From the NCBI RefSeq assembly GCF_030010625.1, contig NZ_JASCXN010000015.1, positions 1-64,000 of the forward strand: 64,000 bases of DNA, read 5' to 3'. The stretch is from Streptomyces sp. CC208A. GTDB lineage: Bacteria > Actinomycetota > Actinomycetes > Streptomycetales > Streptomycetaceae. The notes beneath the pieces were generated by a model that had not been told where the DNA came from, did no database searches, and saw nothing but the letters and a program-made list of their open reading frames with translations. This document shows positions 52,372 through 60,460 of the stretch, in pieces (positions within the stretch are counted from its first letter, which is position 1; every line of letters begins with the position of its first letter). Position numbers and translations under genes: made by a program.

Positions 52372-53858
52372 TGTGCCATGTCCACGAAGCGCGAGTAGTG
52401 GCCCTGGAAGGCGACGGTGATGGTGGCCGTCGGGCCGTTGCGGTGCTTGCCGACGATGATGTCGGCCTCGCCGGCGCGCGGGGACTCCTTCTCGTAGGCG
52501 TCCTCGCGGTGGAGCAGGATGACCATGTCGGCGTCCTGCTCGATCGAGCCGGACTCACGCAGGTCGGAGACCATCGGCTTCTTGTCGGTGCGCTGCTCGG
52601 GGCCACGGTTCAGCTGGGAGAGCGCGATCACCGGGAGCTCCAGCTCCTTGGCGAGGAGCTTGAGGTTTCGCGACATGTCGGAGACCTCCTGCTGGCGGCT
52701 CTCGGCGCGCTTGGAGCCGCCGGACTGCATCAGCTGGAGGTAGTCGATGATGACGAGCTTGAGGCCGTTGCGCTGCTTGAGGCGCCGGCACTTGGCGCGG
52801 ATCTCCATCATCGACAGGTTCGGGGAGTCGTCGATGTAGAGCGGGGCCTGCGAGACGTCCGGCATCCGTCGGGCGAGCCGGGTCCAGTCCTCGTCGGTCA
52901 TCGTGCCGGAGCGCATGTGGTGCAGGGCGACCCGGGCCTCGGCCGACAGCAGGCGCATCGCGATCTCGTTGCGGCCCATTTCGAGGGAGAAGATGACGCT
53001 GGGCAGGTTGTGCTTGATCGACGCGGCCCGGGCGAAGTCCAGGGCGAGGGTCGACTTACCCATGGCGGGACGGGCCGCGATGATGATCATCTGGCCGGGG
53101 TGGAGTCCGTTGGTGAGCGAGTCGAGGTCGCTGAAGCCGGTGGGCACACCGGTCATCTCGCCGCTGCGGGAGCCGATCGCCTCGATCTCGTCGAGCGCGC
53201 CCTCCATGATGTCGCCGAGCGGCAGGTAGTCCTCGGTGGTCCGCTGCTCGGTGACCTTGTAGATCTCCGCCTGGGCCGAGTTCACGATCTCGTCGACGTC
53301 GCCGTCGGCCGCGTACCCCATCTGCGTGATCTTGGTGCCGGCCTCGACGAGCCGGCGCAGCACGGCCCGCTCGTGGACGATCTCCGCGTAGTACGAGGCG
53401 TTCGCCGCGGTCGGCACCGACTGGACGAGGGTGTGCAGGTAGGAGGCGCCGCCGACGCGGTTGATCTCGCCGCGCTTGGTGAGCTCGGCGCCGACCGTGA
53501 TGGGGTCGGCGGGCTCGCCCCTGGCGTACAGGTCGAGGATCGCGCCGAAGACGGTCTCGTGCGCGGGCTTGTAGAAGTCGTGGCCCTTGATGATCTCCAC
53601 GACGTCGGCGATGGCGTCCTTGGAGAGGAGCATGCCGCCGAGCACGGACTGTTCGGCGTCGAGGTCCTGCGGGGGGACCCGCTCGAAGCCGGAGAGTCCG
53701 CCGTCCCAGGGCCCGTCGCTGCCGCGCTCGTGCTGTTCCTCGCGGCCGCGGCCGCGTCCCCGGCCTTCGCCCCGTCCCTCACCCCGGGTGCGGACGGGCA
53801 GTCGGTCGCTCGGTCCGCCGTCGGCCCAGGGGTCGTCCATGGGCTCGGGAACGCTCAC
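52365..53858 (-). CDS. dnaB: Replicative DNA helicase
   Basis: 497 residues, GTG start at 53858 (GAGGTGG upstream). DnaB unwinds DNA at the replication fork as a hexamer with DnaA/DnaC-like and primase partners. Visible: the N-terminal domain after a 60-residue Arg/Gly-rich extension typical of Streptomyces; GGMLLSKDAIADVVEII; and the RecA-like core with Walker A ARPAMGKSTLALD, Walker B LVIIDYLQLM, and ALSQLNRGPEQR. Third-position G+C and codon use match the core. The 420-bp upstream interval contains DnaA boxes. Confidence 0.96.
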   Translation of the reverse strand: MSVPEPMDDPWADGGPSDRLPVRTRGEGRGEGRGRGRGREEQHERGSDGPWDGGLSGFERVPPQDLDAEQSVLGGMLLSKDAIADVVEIIKGHDFYKPAHETVFGAILDLYARGEPADPITVGAELTKRGEINRVGGASYLHTLVQSVPTAANASYYAEIVHERAVLRRLVEAGTKITQMGYAADGDVDEIVNSAQAEIYKVTEQRTTEDYLPLGDIMEGALDEIEAIGSRSGEMTGVPTGFSDLDSLTNGLHPGQMIIIAARPAMGKSTLALDFARAASIKHNLPSVIFSLEMGRNEIAMRLLSAEARVALHHMRSGTMTDEDWTRLARRMPDVSQAPLYIDDSPNLSMMEIRAKCRRLKQRNGLKLVIIDYLQLMQSGGSKRAESRQQEVSDMSRNLKLLAKELELPVIALSQLNRGPEQRTDKKPMVSDLRESGSIEQDADMVILLHREDAYEKESPRAGEADIIVGKHRNGPTATITVAFQGHYSRFVDMAQT

Positions 53859-54005
53859 CAGGCCACCTCTTCCGTCCGCTCCGCGGACCTCGCCGCGCCG
53901 TTCCTTCTTACGCCACGGCCTTGATCAAAGAGTGGCTTTGCGTCCGCTTCTGGCGCGTCGGGCGCCGGTCCACGGTAGGCCCGCGCGGGGCATCCGCCAA
54001 TCTGG

Positions 54006-54094
54006 TTATCCACAGGCTCTGTGGGTGAAGCCGCCATTGCTGTGGATAAGCCACCGGATCCTGTGCACGGACCGGGGGACAGTCATGTGGACAA
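54006..54094. promoter_or_regulatory. DnaA-box cluster upstream of dnaB
   Basis: TTATCCACA at 54006-54014 and its inverse TGTGGATAA at 54041-54049 are perfect E. coli-type boxes; TGTGGACAA at 54086-54094 is the Streptomyces consensus (TTGTCCACA on the other strand). A weaker TGTGGACGA lies at 54260-54268. The interval 53859-54281 has no gene. A palindrome GGGGGAAAA-AG-TTTTCCCCC is at 54155-54174. Confidence 0.75.
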
Positions 54095-54281
54095 ATTCAT
54101 AGACCCCACCCCATCACCCCTCTGACCTGCTCTTTTCCCATCCACCGGCTGTGGGGGGGAAAAAGTTTTCCCCCTGGGCCACGATCAGAACAAACAGCCC
54201 ACACCCGAAGCCCCGATCCCCCCAAAAGTAAGGATCACTAGTGCATTGCATCTCTTACCTGTGGACGATTAGATTGGGCTC

Positions 54282-55619
54282 ATGACCCAGGCCCCCACGA
54301 GCTCCAAGGCCGCGCTGCGCCGACACGACCGCGAGATCCTCTCGCTCGCCCTGCCGGCCTTCGGCGCCCTCGTCGCCGAACCGCTCTTCCTCATGCTCGA
54401 CAGCGCCATCGTGGGGCACCTCGGCACCCCCCAGCTCGCGGGCCTCGCCATCGCCGGCGCCCTGCTCTCCACCGCCGTCAGCGTCTTCGTCTTCCTCGCC
54501 TACGCCACCACCGCCGCCGTCGCCCGGCGAGTCGGTGCCGGTGATCCGTCCGCCGCCCTCCGGCAGGGCATCGACGGCATCTGGCTGGCCCTGTTCCTCG
54601 GCCTCGCGGTCGCCGCCGTCACCCTGCCCGCCGCCCCCTGGCTGGTCCAGGTCTTCGGCGCCTCCGACACCGCGGCCCCGTACGCCACCACGTACCTCCG
54701 GATCTCCCTCCTGGGCATCCCCGCGATGCTGATCGTGCTGGCCGCCACCGGTGTCCTGCGCGGCCTCCAGGACACCCGCACCCCCCTCTACGTGGCCGTC
54801 GGCGGCTTCGCGGCCAACGGCGCCCTCAACCTCGTACTGGTCTACGGCGCCGGGCTCGGCATCGCCGGCTCCGCCTGGGGCACCGTCATCGCCCAGTGCG
54901 GCATGGCCGCCGCGTACCTCGTCGTGGTCGTCCGGGGCGCCCGGCGGCACGGCGCCTCGCTGCGGCCCGACGCGGTCGGCATCCGGGCCTCCGCCCAGGC
55001 CGGTGCCCCGCTCCTGGTCCGTACGCTCTCGCTCCGCGCCGTCCTGATGATCGCCACCGCCGTCGCCGCCCGTCTCGGCGACACCGAGGTCGCGGCCCAC
55101 CAGATCATCCTCTCCCTGTGGAGCCTGATGGCCTTCGCCCTGGACGCCATCGCCATCGCCGGGCAGGCCATCATCGGCCGCTACCTCGGCGCCGACGACG
55201 CGGAGGGCGCCCGCCGGGTCTGCCGCCGGATGGTCCAGTGGGGCGTGGTCTCCGGCGTGGTCCTCGGGCTGTTGCTCGTCCTGACCCGCCCGCTCTTCAT
55301 CCCGCTCTTCACCGGCGATCCCGCCGTCCAGGACACCCTGCTGCCGGCCCTGCTCGTCGTGGCCCTCTCCCAGCCGGTCTCCGGGGTCGTCTTCGTCCTC
55401 GACGGCGTTCTCATGGGCGCCGGCGACGGCCCCTACCTCGCCTGGGCGATGCTGCTCACTCTGGCGGTCTTCGCCCCCGTCGCCCTGCTCGTGCCGGCGC
55501 TCGGCGGCGGACTGACGGCGCTCTGGTGGGCGATGACGCTGATGATGACGGTCCGGATGGCCACCCTCTGGTTCCGGATGCGCTCCGGCCGCTGGATCGT
55601 CACGGGCGCCACCCGCTGA
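54282..55619 (+). CDS. MATE-family multidrug/DinF-like transporter
   Basis: 445 residues, twelve hydrophobic segments. LALPAFGALVAEPLFLMLDS, GHLGTPQLAGLAIAGAL, ATGVLRGLQDTRTPLYV and AIAGQAIIGRYLGADD are the motifs of the DinF/NorM-type Na+ or H+ antiporters. ATG 54282 has no SD; TAGATT six bases upstream suggests a leaderless mRNA. A DnaA-box-like sequence is in its promoter. Substrates unknown. Confidence 0.9.
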   Translation: MTQAPTSSKAALRRHDREILSLALPAFGALVAEPLFLMLDSAIVGHLGTPQLAGLAIAGALLSTAVSVFVFLAYATTAAVARRVGAGDPSAALRQGIDGIWLALFLGLAVAAVTLPAAPWLVQVFGASDTAAPYATTYLRISLLGIPAMLIVLAATGVLRGLQDTRTPLYVAVGGFAANGALNLVLVYGAGLGIAGSAWGTVIAQCGMAAAYLVVVVRGARRHGASLRPDAVGIRASAQAGAPLLVRTLSLRAVLMIATAVAARLGDTEVAAHQIILSLWSLMAFALDAIAIAGQAIIGRYLGADDAEGARRVCRRMVQWGVVSGVVLGLLLVLTRPLFIPLFTGDPAVQDTLLPALLVVALSQPVSGVVFVLDGVLMGAGDGPYLAWAMLLTLAVFAPVALLVPALGGGLTALWWAMTLMMTVRMATLWFRMRSGRWIVTGATR

Positions 55620-55634
55620 CCGTTCCACGAGGGC

Positions 55635-55650
55635 TGTTTCACGTGAAACA
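55635..55650. promoter_or_regulatory. parS centromere site, first of a pair
   Basis: TGTTTCACGTGAAACA, perfect consensus, 16 bp past the MATE stop codon. Centre-to-centre distance to the second site is 19 bp. Confidence 0.92.
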
Positions 55651-55653
55651 CCC

Positions 55654-55669
55654 CGTTTCACGTGAAACA
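55654..55669. promoter_or_regulatory. parS centromere site, second of a pair
   Basis: CGTTTCACGTGAAACA, one base off the consensus. Paired parS sites could seed ParB spreading more efficiently; inference. Confidence 0.85.
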
Positions 55670-55672
55670 GCG

Positions 55673-55706
55673 GAAGGGCCGCATCCCTGACGGGATGCGG
55701 CCCTTC
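55673..55706 (-). terminator. Terminator of the rpsF-ssb-rpsR-rplI operon
   Basis: GAAGGGCCGCATCCC (55673-55687) and GGGATGCGGCCCTTC (55692-55706) form a 15-bp perfect stem with a four-base loop, 24 bp past the rplI stop. Confidence 0.92.
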
Positions 55707-55730
55707 TGCCGGCTTCTGCCGAGCGCAGCG

Positions 55731-56177
55731 TTACGCGGCGACGACCTCGACGCCGAGCTTCGCGGCGACCTCGGGGTGCAGACGCACGGACACCTGGTGC
55801 GAGCCCAGGGTCTTGATCGGCGAGCCGAGCTCGACACGACGCTTGTCGACCTCGGGGCCACCGGCGGACTTGATCGCCGTGGCGATGTCGGCCGGGGTCA
55901 CGGAGCCGAAGAGACGGCCGGCGTCGCCGGAGCGAACGGCCAGGCGCACCTTCGTGCCCTCGAGCTTGGCCTTGATCTCGTTGGCCTGCTCGATGGTCGC
56001 GATCTCGTGGATCTTGCGGGCGCGGCGGATCTGCGCCACGTCCTTCTCGCCACCCTTGGTCCAGCGGATCGCGAAACCGCGCGGGACCAGGTAGTTGCGA
56101 GCGTAGCCGTCCTTGACCTCGACGACGTCGCCGGCCGCACCGAGGCCGGAGACTTCCTGGGTGAGGATGATCTTCAT
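55731..56177 (-). CDS. rplI: 50S ribosomal protein L9
   Basis: 148 residues. MKIILTQEVSGLGAAGDVVE and VKDGYARNYLVPRGFA are the universal L9 N-terminal motif, followed by the long connecting helix and a C-terminal 23S-binding domain. Last gene of the S6 operon, 18 bp after rpsR. Terminator at 55673-55706. Confidence 0.97.
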   Translation of the reverse strand: MKIILTQEVSGLGAAGDVVEVKDGYARNYLVPRGFAIRWTKGGEKDVAQIRRARKIHEIATIEQANEIKAKLEGTKVRLAVRSGDAGRLFGSVTPADIATAIKSAGGPEVDKRRVELGSPIKTLGSHQVSVRLHPEVAAKLGVEVVAA

Positions 56178-56195
56178 TAGTCGGTCACCCTTCCC

Positions 56196-56432
56196 TTATC
56201 GCGCGGTGGACGTGTAGGGCAGCAGCGCCATCTCACGGCTGTTCTTGACGGCCGTGGCGACGTCACGCTGGTGCTGCGTGCAGTTGCCGGTCACGCGGCG
56301 GGCACGGATCTTGCCGCGGTCGGAAATGAACTTCCGCAGCATGTTCGTGTCCTTGTAGTCCACGTACGCGGTCTTGTCCTTGCAGAACGCGCAGACCTTC
56401 TTCTTAGGCTTGCGCACAGGCGGCTTCGCCAT
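56196..56432 (-). CDS. rpsR: 30S ribosomal protein S18
   Basis: 78 residues. VCAFCKDKTAYVDYKD with ITGN-like RRVTGNCTQHQRDVATAVK. CAFC plus the later Cys are the zinc-type (C+) ligands; many actinomycetes carry a Cys-less paralogue elsewhere. S18 partners S6 in the platform of the 30S subunit. Confidence 0.96.
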   Translation of the reverse strand: MAKPPVRKPKKKVCAFCKDKTAYVDYKDTNMLRKFISDRGKIRARRVTGNCTQHQRDVATAVKNSREMALLPYTSTAR

Positions 56433-56489
56433 GGTGTTTCTCCTGTGTGATCAAGAAGTGGGGGTACGAGCTGCTTCGAGGGCCGGGCC

Positions 56490-57074
56490 CTAGAAGGGGG
56501 GCTCGTCCGAGTAGCCGCCGCCGGAGTTGCCACCCCAGCCGCCGCCTCCGCCGCCCTGCTGGCCGCCGGAGGAGGGGCCGCCGGTCGCCCAGGGGTCGTC
56601 GGAGGAGGCTCCGCCGCCGCCCTGCTGGCCGCCGCCGGAGTTGCCACCCCAGCCGCCGCCACCCTGCTGGCCGCCGCCGAATCCACCGCCGCCACCCTGG
56701 CCACCGCGGCCGGTGGTCTTGGTGACCTTGGCCGTGGCATTGCGCAGGCTGGGGCCGACTTCCTCGACGTCCAGCTCGAAGACCGTGCGCTTGACGCCCT
56801 GGTTGTCCTCGTAGGACCGCTGCTTCAGCCGGCCCTGCACGACGACGCGCATGCCGCGCTGGAGGGACTCGGCGACGTTCTCCGCCGCCTGACGCCAGAC
56901 CGAGCAGGTCAGGAAGAGGCTCTCGCCGTCCTTCCACTCGTTGGTCTGACGGTCGAAGGTGCGGGGAGTGGACGCGACGCGGAACTTCGCGACCGCCGCA
57001 CCGGACGGGGTGAAGCGCAGCTCGGGGTCGTCGACGAGATTGCCGACGACCGTGATGACGGTCTCGCCTGCCAT
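56490..57074 (-). CDS. ssb: Single-stranded DNA-binding protein
   Basis: 194 residues. OB-fold with GETVITVVGNLVDDPELRFT, VASTPRTFDRQTNEWKDGE and RLKQRSYEDNQGVKRTVFEL; the middle is a long Gly-rich linker of GGGG/GWGGN repeats; the acidic tip ends YSDEPPF, the partner-binding tail. It coats ssDNA during replication and repair. Placed between rpsF and rpsR as in most actinobacteria. Confidence 0.96.
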   Translation of the reverse strand: MAGETVITVVGNLVDDPELRFTPSGAAVAKFRVASTPRTFDRQTNEWKDGESLFLTCSVWRQAAENVAESLQRGMRVVVQGRLKQRSYEDNQGVKRTVFELDVEEVGPSLRNATAKVTKTTGRGGQGGGGGFGGGQQGGGGWGGNSGGGQQGGGGASSDDPWATGGPSSGGQQGGGGGGWGGNSGGGYSDEPPF

Positions 57075-57146
57075 GGGTGAACCTCTCGGCGGGATTGCTT
57101 CTGGCTGCTTGCTGCTACTCGGACCCGATTACCGCTGAGCCGGAGC

Positions 57147-57437
57147 TCAGTGGGTCTCGGGACGGAGGACCTTGGTCCGGAGGACCGACTCGTTCAGGTT
57201 CATCTGGCGGTCGAGCTCCTTGACGACCGCAGGCTCGGCCTGCAGGTCGATGACCGAGTAGATGCCCTCGGGCTTCTTCTTGATCTCGTAGGCGAGACGA
57301 CGACGGCCCCAGGTGTCGACCTTCTCGACCTTTCCGTTGCCCTCACGGACGACGGAGAGGAAGTTCTCGATCAGCGGGGAGACAGCGCGCTCCTCGAGAT
57401 CGGGGTCGAGGATGACCATCACCTCGTAGTGACGCAT
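57147..57437 (-). CDS. rpsF: 30S ribosomal protein S6
   Basis: 96 residues. MRHYEVMVILDPDLEERAVS and WGRRRLAYEIKKKPEGIYSV are diagnostic. ATG 57437 sits behind the strong SD AAAGGAGGTGG, which is itself part of a possible regulatory fold (57448-57490). First gene of the operon; S6 binds S18. Confidence 0.97.
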   Translation of the reverse strand: MRHYEVMVILDPDLEERAVSPLIENFLSVVREGNGKVEKVDTWGRRRLAYEIKKKPEGIYSVIDLQAEPAVVKELDRQMNLNESVLRTKVLRPETH

Positions 57438-57447
57438 GTGGAACCCA

Positions 57448-57490
57448 CCTCCTTTGGACTCAGCGGCCACGGTCGTTCCGTGGCAGGAGG
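57448..57490 (-). promoter_or_regulatory. Candidate autoregulatory leader of rpsF
   Basis: On the minus strand, CCTCCT can pair with AGGAGG of the rpsF SD, enclosing a 7-bp hairpin GCCACGG-AACGA-CCGTGGC. S6:S18 complexes are known to repress their operon through a leader hairpin in many bacteria. Whether this fold carries the CCG bulge of that motif I cannot settle by eye. Confidence 0.5.
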
Positions 57491-57720
57491 GTCGTGATGC
57501 GTGAGCGACGGTATCGGCCACCACCGACAACCGGCCCGGCGAGCGGGGCGGATCGGCGGCTCCTGGCAGAACCAGGGCAGACACCGGCGCAGACCGTACA
57601 GAGTACCCGCCCATCGCCTTGCGGTTGAAATCCGGCGGGGAGGGGACGCAATCTGTACACAACGGACGTCGGCGGCGCTAAGATGCGCCGCCCTCCGCAC
57701 GGCACGCCAGGAGGTGCCCC

Positions 57721-58035
57721 ATGGCACAGGCAATGCGACCCGATCCCGGCCACTCCCTCTTCTCGACGGACGGCAAGCCCCACCCGCTCCAGGACACCCT
57801 GCTCGCCCTGACGCTGGTCCTCGGCATCCTGTCCTTCGTCACGGCGCAGTTCCACAGCCTGCACCTGCTCAGCTCGTGGTCGGGCCTGATCGGCATCCTG
57901 ACCGGTGCCTACGGACAGTTCATCTCCGTCACCACCCGCGAACGCTTCTTCCTGATCATCGGCCTCGGCGCCGCGGGCGTGGGCTTCTACCTCGGCATGG
58001 CCCACGGAGGGCTCTTCGGCGGCGTGATCAGCTGA
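57721..58035 (+). CDS. Small membrane protein with three helices
   Basis: 104 residues from ATG 57721 (AGGAGGTG upstream). Hydrophobic segments near 27-45, 50-68 and 76-97 (TLLALTLVLGILSFVTAQF, WSGLIGILTGAYG, FFLIIGLGAAGVGFYLG). Conserved streptomycete protein divergent from rpsF; function unknown. Its stop lies within the first of three GATCAGCTGAC repeats. Confidence 0.85.
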   Translation: MAQAMRPDPGHSLFSTDGKPHPLQDTLLALTLVLGILSFVTAQFHSLHLLSSWSGLIGILTGAYGQFISVTTRERFFLIIGLGAAGVGFYLGMAHGGLFGGVIS

Positions 58036-58084
58036 CCCCGGGCACGGCGCGATCAGCTGACATCGAGCACCCCGATCAGCTGAC
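58026..58084. repeat. Three copies of GATCAGCTGAC
   Basis: GATCAGCTGAC at 58026-58036, 58051-58061 and 58074-58084, spacing 25 and 23 bp. The first contains the stop codon of the gene at 57721. The copies look like partial duplications of the gene's end. Confidence 0.9.
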
Positions 58085-58200
58085 GCCTGGCACGTCAGGG
58101 ACCCAGCGGCCCTTCGGGGCGCTCCCCGGCCACAGTAGGCTTCGGCGCGAGAGCCGGAGCCCCTGACCGATGGGGACACACCTGCCGAGGAGCGCCCCGC

Positions 58201-59319
58201 ATGAGCCTGACCCTGAGGACCATCAGCCGAGAGCAGCATCTGGCGTACATCCAGACCCTGCCCGGCGCGAGCCACTGCCAGGTCCCGGCGTGGGCTGACG
58301 TGAAGACCGAGTGGCGGTCGGAGAACCTGGGCTGGTTCGACAAGAACGGCGAGCTCGTCGGCGTCGGTCTGGTCCTCTACCGGCAGCTCCCCAAGCTCAA
58401 GCGCTACCTCGCCTACCTCCCCGAGGGCCCGGTCATCAACTGGTACGCCCCCAACCTCGACGAGTGGCTCCAGCCGATGCTGGCCCACCTCAAGCAGCAG
58501 GGCGCCTTCTCGGTGAAGATGGGCCCGCCGGTCGTCATCCGCCGCTGGGACGCGGCCGCGATCAAGTCCGGCATCCAGGACCCGGACGTCAAGCGCCTCA
58601 AGGACGTCCAGGCCACCCACGTCGAGCCGCGCGCCTTCGAGGTCGCCGACCGGCTGCGCCGGATGGGCTGGCAGCAGGGCGAGGACGGCGGTGCCGGCTT
58701 CGGCGACGTGCAGCCCCGCTACGTCTTCCAGGTCCCGCTCGCCAACCGCTCCCTCGACGACGTCCTCAAGGGCTTCAACCAGCTGTGGCGCCGCAACATC
58801 AAGAAGGCCGAGAAGGCCGGCGTCGAGGTCGTCCAGGGCGGTTACGAGGACCTCGCCGAGTGGCAGCGCCTGTACGAGATCACCGCCGTCCGCGACAAGT
58901 TCCGGCCGCGCCCGCTCTCGTACTTCCAGCGCATGTGGACCGTCCTCAACAACGAGGACCCCAACCGGATGCGCCTGTACTTCGCCCGCCACAACGGCGT
59001 GAACCTCTCCGCGGCGACCATGCTCGTCGTCGGCGGCCACGTCTGGTACTCGTACGGCGCCTCCGACAACATCGGCCGCGAGGTCCGGCCGTCCAACGCC
59101 ATGCAGTGGCGGATGCTCCGCGACGCGTACGCGATGGGCGCGACCGTCTACGACCTGCGCGGCATCTCCGACTCGCTCGACGAGACCGACCACCTCTTCG
59201 GCCTGATCCAGTTCAAGGTCGGCACGGGCGGCGAGGCCGTGGAGTACGTCGGCGAATGGGACTTCCCGCTGAACAAGCTCCTGCACAAGGCGCTGGACAT
59301 CTACATGTCGCGCCGCTGA
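58201..59319 (+). CDS. femX: FemX-like lipid II:glycine glycyltransferase
   Basis: 372 residues from ATG 58201. FemABX family of GNAT-like aminoacyltransferases: NRSLDDVLKGFNQLWRRNIK with KAEKAGVEVVQGG, RDKFRPRPLSYFQRMWTVL and SDSLDETDHLFGLIQFKVG are conserved blocks. FemX of S. coelicolor adds the single glycine of the LL-DAP interpeptide bridge to lipid II using glycyl-tRNA and is essential. Followed 83 bp downstream by an alanine-racemase-like gene. Confidence 0.9.
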   Translation: MSLTLRTISREQHLAYIQTLPGASHCQVPAWADVKTEWRSENLGWFDKNGELVGVGLVLYRQLPKLKRYLAYLPEGPVINWYAPNLDEWLQPMLAHLKQQGAFSVKMGPPVVIRRWDAAAIKSGIQDPDVKRLKDVQATHVEPRAFEVADRLRRMGWQQGEDGGAGFGDVQPRYVFQVPLANRSLDDVLKGFNQLWRRNIKKAEKAGVEVVQGGYEDLAEWQRLYEITAVRDKFRPRPLSYFQRMWTVLNNEDPNRMRLYFARHNGVNLSAATMLVVGGHVWYSYGASDNIGREVRPSNAMQWRMLRDAYAMGATVYDLRGISDSLDETDHLFGLIQFKVGTGGEAVEYVGEWDFPLNKLLHKALDIYMSRR

Positions 59320-59402
59320 CGGTTGCGTAGTCTCGTACACGTCTCGCACACGCGTCCCGTACGCGCGTCTCACAGCAACCACCAGAAAGGTCCGGGCCGG
59401 CC

Positions 59403-60434
59403 ATGGCGCTCTCCCTCTACGTCGACACCGCTCGCTGGCGGGCGCACCAGAAGACCGTGATCGACCAGTTTCCCGGTCTGATCCCGGTCTGCAAGGGCAA
59501 CGGCTACGGCTTCGGGCACGAGCGGCTCGCCGAGGAGGCGGCCCGGTTCGGCGCCGACATGCTCGCGGTGGGGACCACGTACGAGGCCGCGAAGATCAAG
59601 GACTGGTTCGGCGGCGACCTGCTGGTCCTCACCCCGTTCCGGCGCGGCGAGGAGCCGGTGCCGCTGCCCGACCGGGTGGTCCGTTCCGTCTCCTCCGTGG
59701 ACGGCGTGCACGCCCTGGTCGGCGCCCGGGTCGTCATCGAGGTCATGAGCTCGATGAAGCGGCACGGCGTCCGCGAGGACGAGCTCGGGCTGCTCCCCGC
59801 CGCGATCGAGGACGTCCGCCTGGAGGGCTTCGCCCTGCACCTGCCGCTCGACCGCCCGGACGGCACGGACGCCGTCGAGGAGGTCATCGCCTGGATGGAC
59901 CGGCTGCGCGCCGCCCGGCTGCCGCTCCACACCATGTTCGTGAGCCACCTGCGGGCCGAGGAGCAGGCCCGGCTCCAGCAGCAGTTCCCGCAGACCCGGT
60001 TCCGCGCCCGGATCGGCACCCGGCTGTGGCTGGGCGACCACGAGGCCACCGAGTACCGCGGCTCGGTCCTGGACGTCACCCGGGTCGCCAAGGGCGACCG
60101 CTTCGGCTACCGCCAGCAGAAGGCCGCGTCGGACGGCTGGCTGGTCGTGGTCGCGGGCGGCACCTCGCACGGCGTGGGCCTGGAGGCCCCGAAGGCGATG
60201 CACGGCGTGATGCCGCGCGCCAAGGGCGTGGCCCGGGCCGGTCTGGCCACGGTCAACCGGAACCTGTCGCCGTTCGTCTGGGCGGGCAAGCAGCGCTGGT
60301 TCGCCGAGCCGCCGCACATGCAGGTGTCGATCCTCTTCGTGCCCGCCGACGCGCAGGAGCCGCAGGTCGGCGACGAGCTGGTGGCGCACCTGCGGCACAC
60401 CACGACGCAGTACGACCGGCTCGTCGAGCGCTGA
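59403..60434 (+). CDS. Alanine racemase N-domain-like PLP protein
   Basis: 343 residues. LIPVCKGNGYGFGHERLAEE carries the PLP Lys of fold-type III (K-x-x-x-Y-G-x-G); GFALHLPLDRP and RARIGTRLWLGDHEATEYRG follow the barrel. The C-terminal beta-domain with the catalytic Tyr is not clearly recognisable, so racemase activity is unproven; a D-amino-acid or other PLP function is possible. Located between femX and a GT87-like gene, which suggests a cell-wall role. Confidence 0.78.
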   Translation: MALSLYVDTARWRAHQKTVIDQFPGLIPVCKGNGYGFGHERLAEEAARFGADMLAVGTTYEAAKIKDWFGGDLLVLTPFRRGEEPVPLPDRVVRSVSSVDGVHALVGARVVIEVMSSMKRHGVREDELGLLPAAIEDVRLEGFALHLPLDRPDGTDAVEEVIAWMDRLRAARLPLHTMFVSHLRAEEQARLQQQFPQTRFRARIGTRLWLGDHEATEYRGSVLDVTRVAKGDRFGYRQQKAASDGWLVVVAGGTSHGVGLEAPKAMHGVMPRAKGVARAGLATVNRNLSPFVWAGKQRWFAEPPHMQVSILFVPADAQEPQVGDELVAHLRHTTTQYDRLVER

Positions 60435-60460
60435 GCCGGCCGTACGTCACCCCTCCGCGG

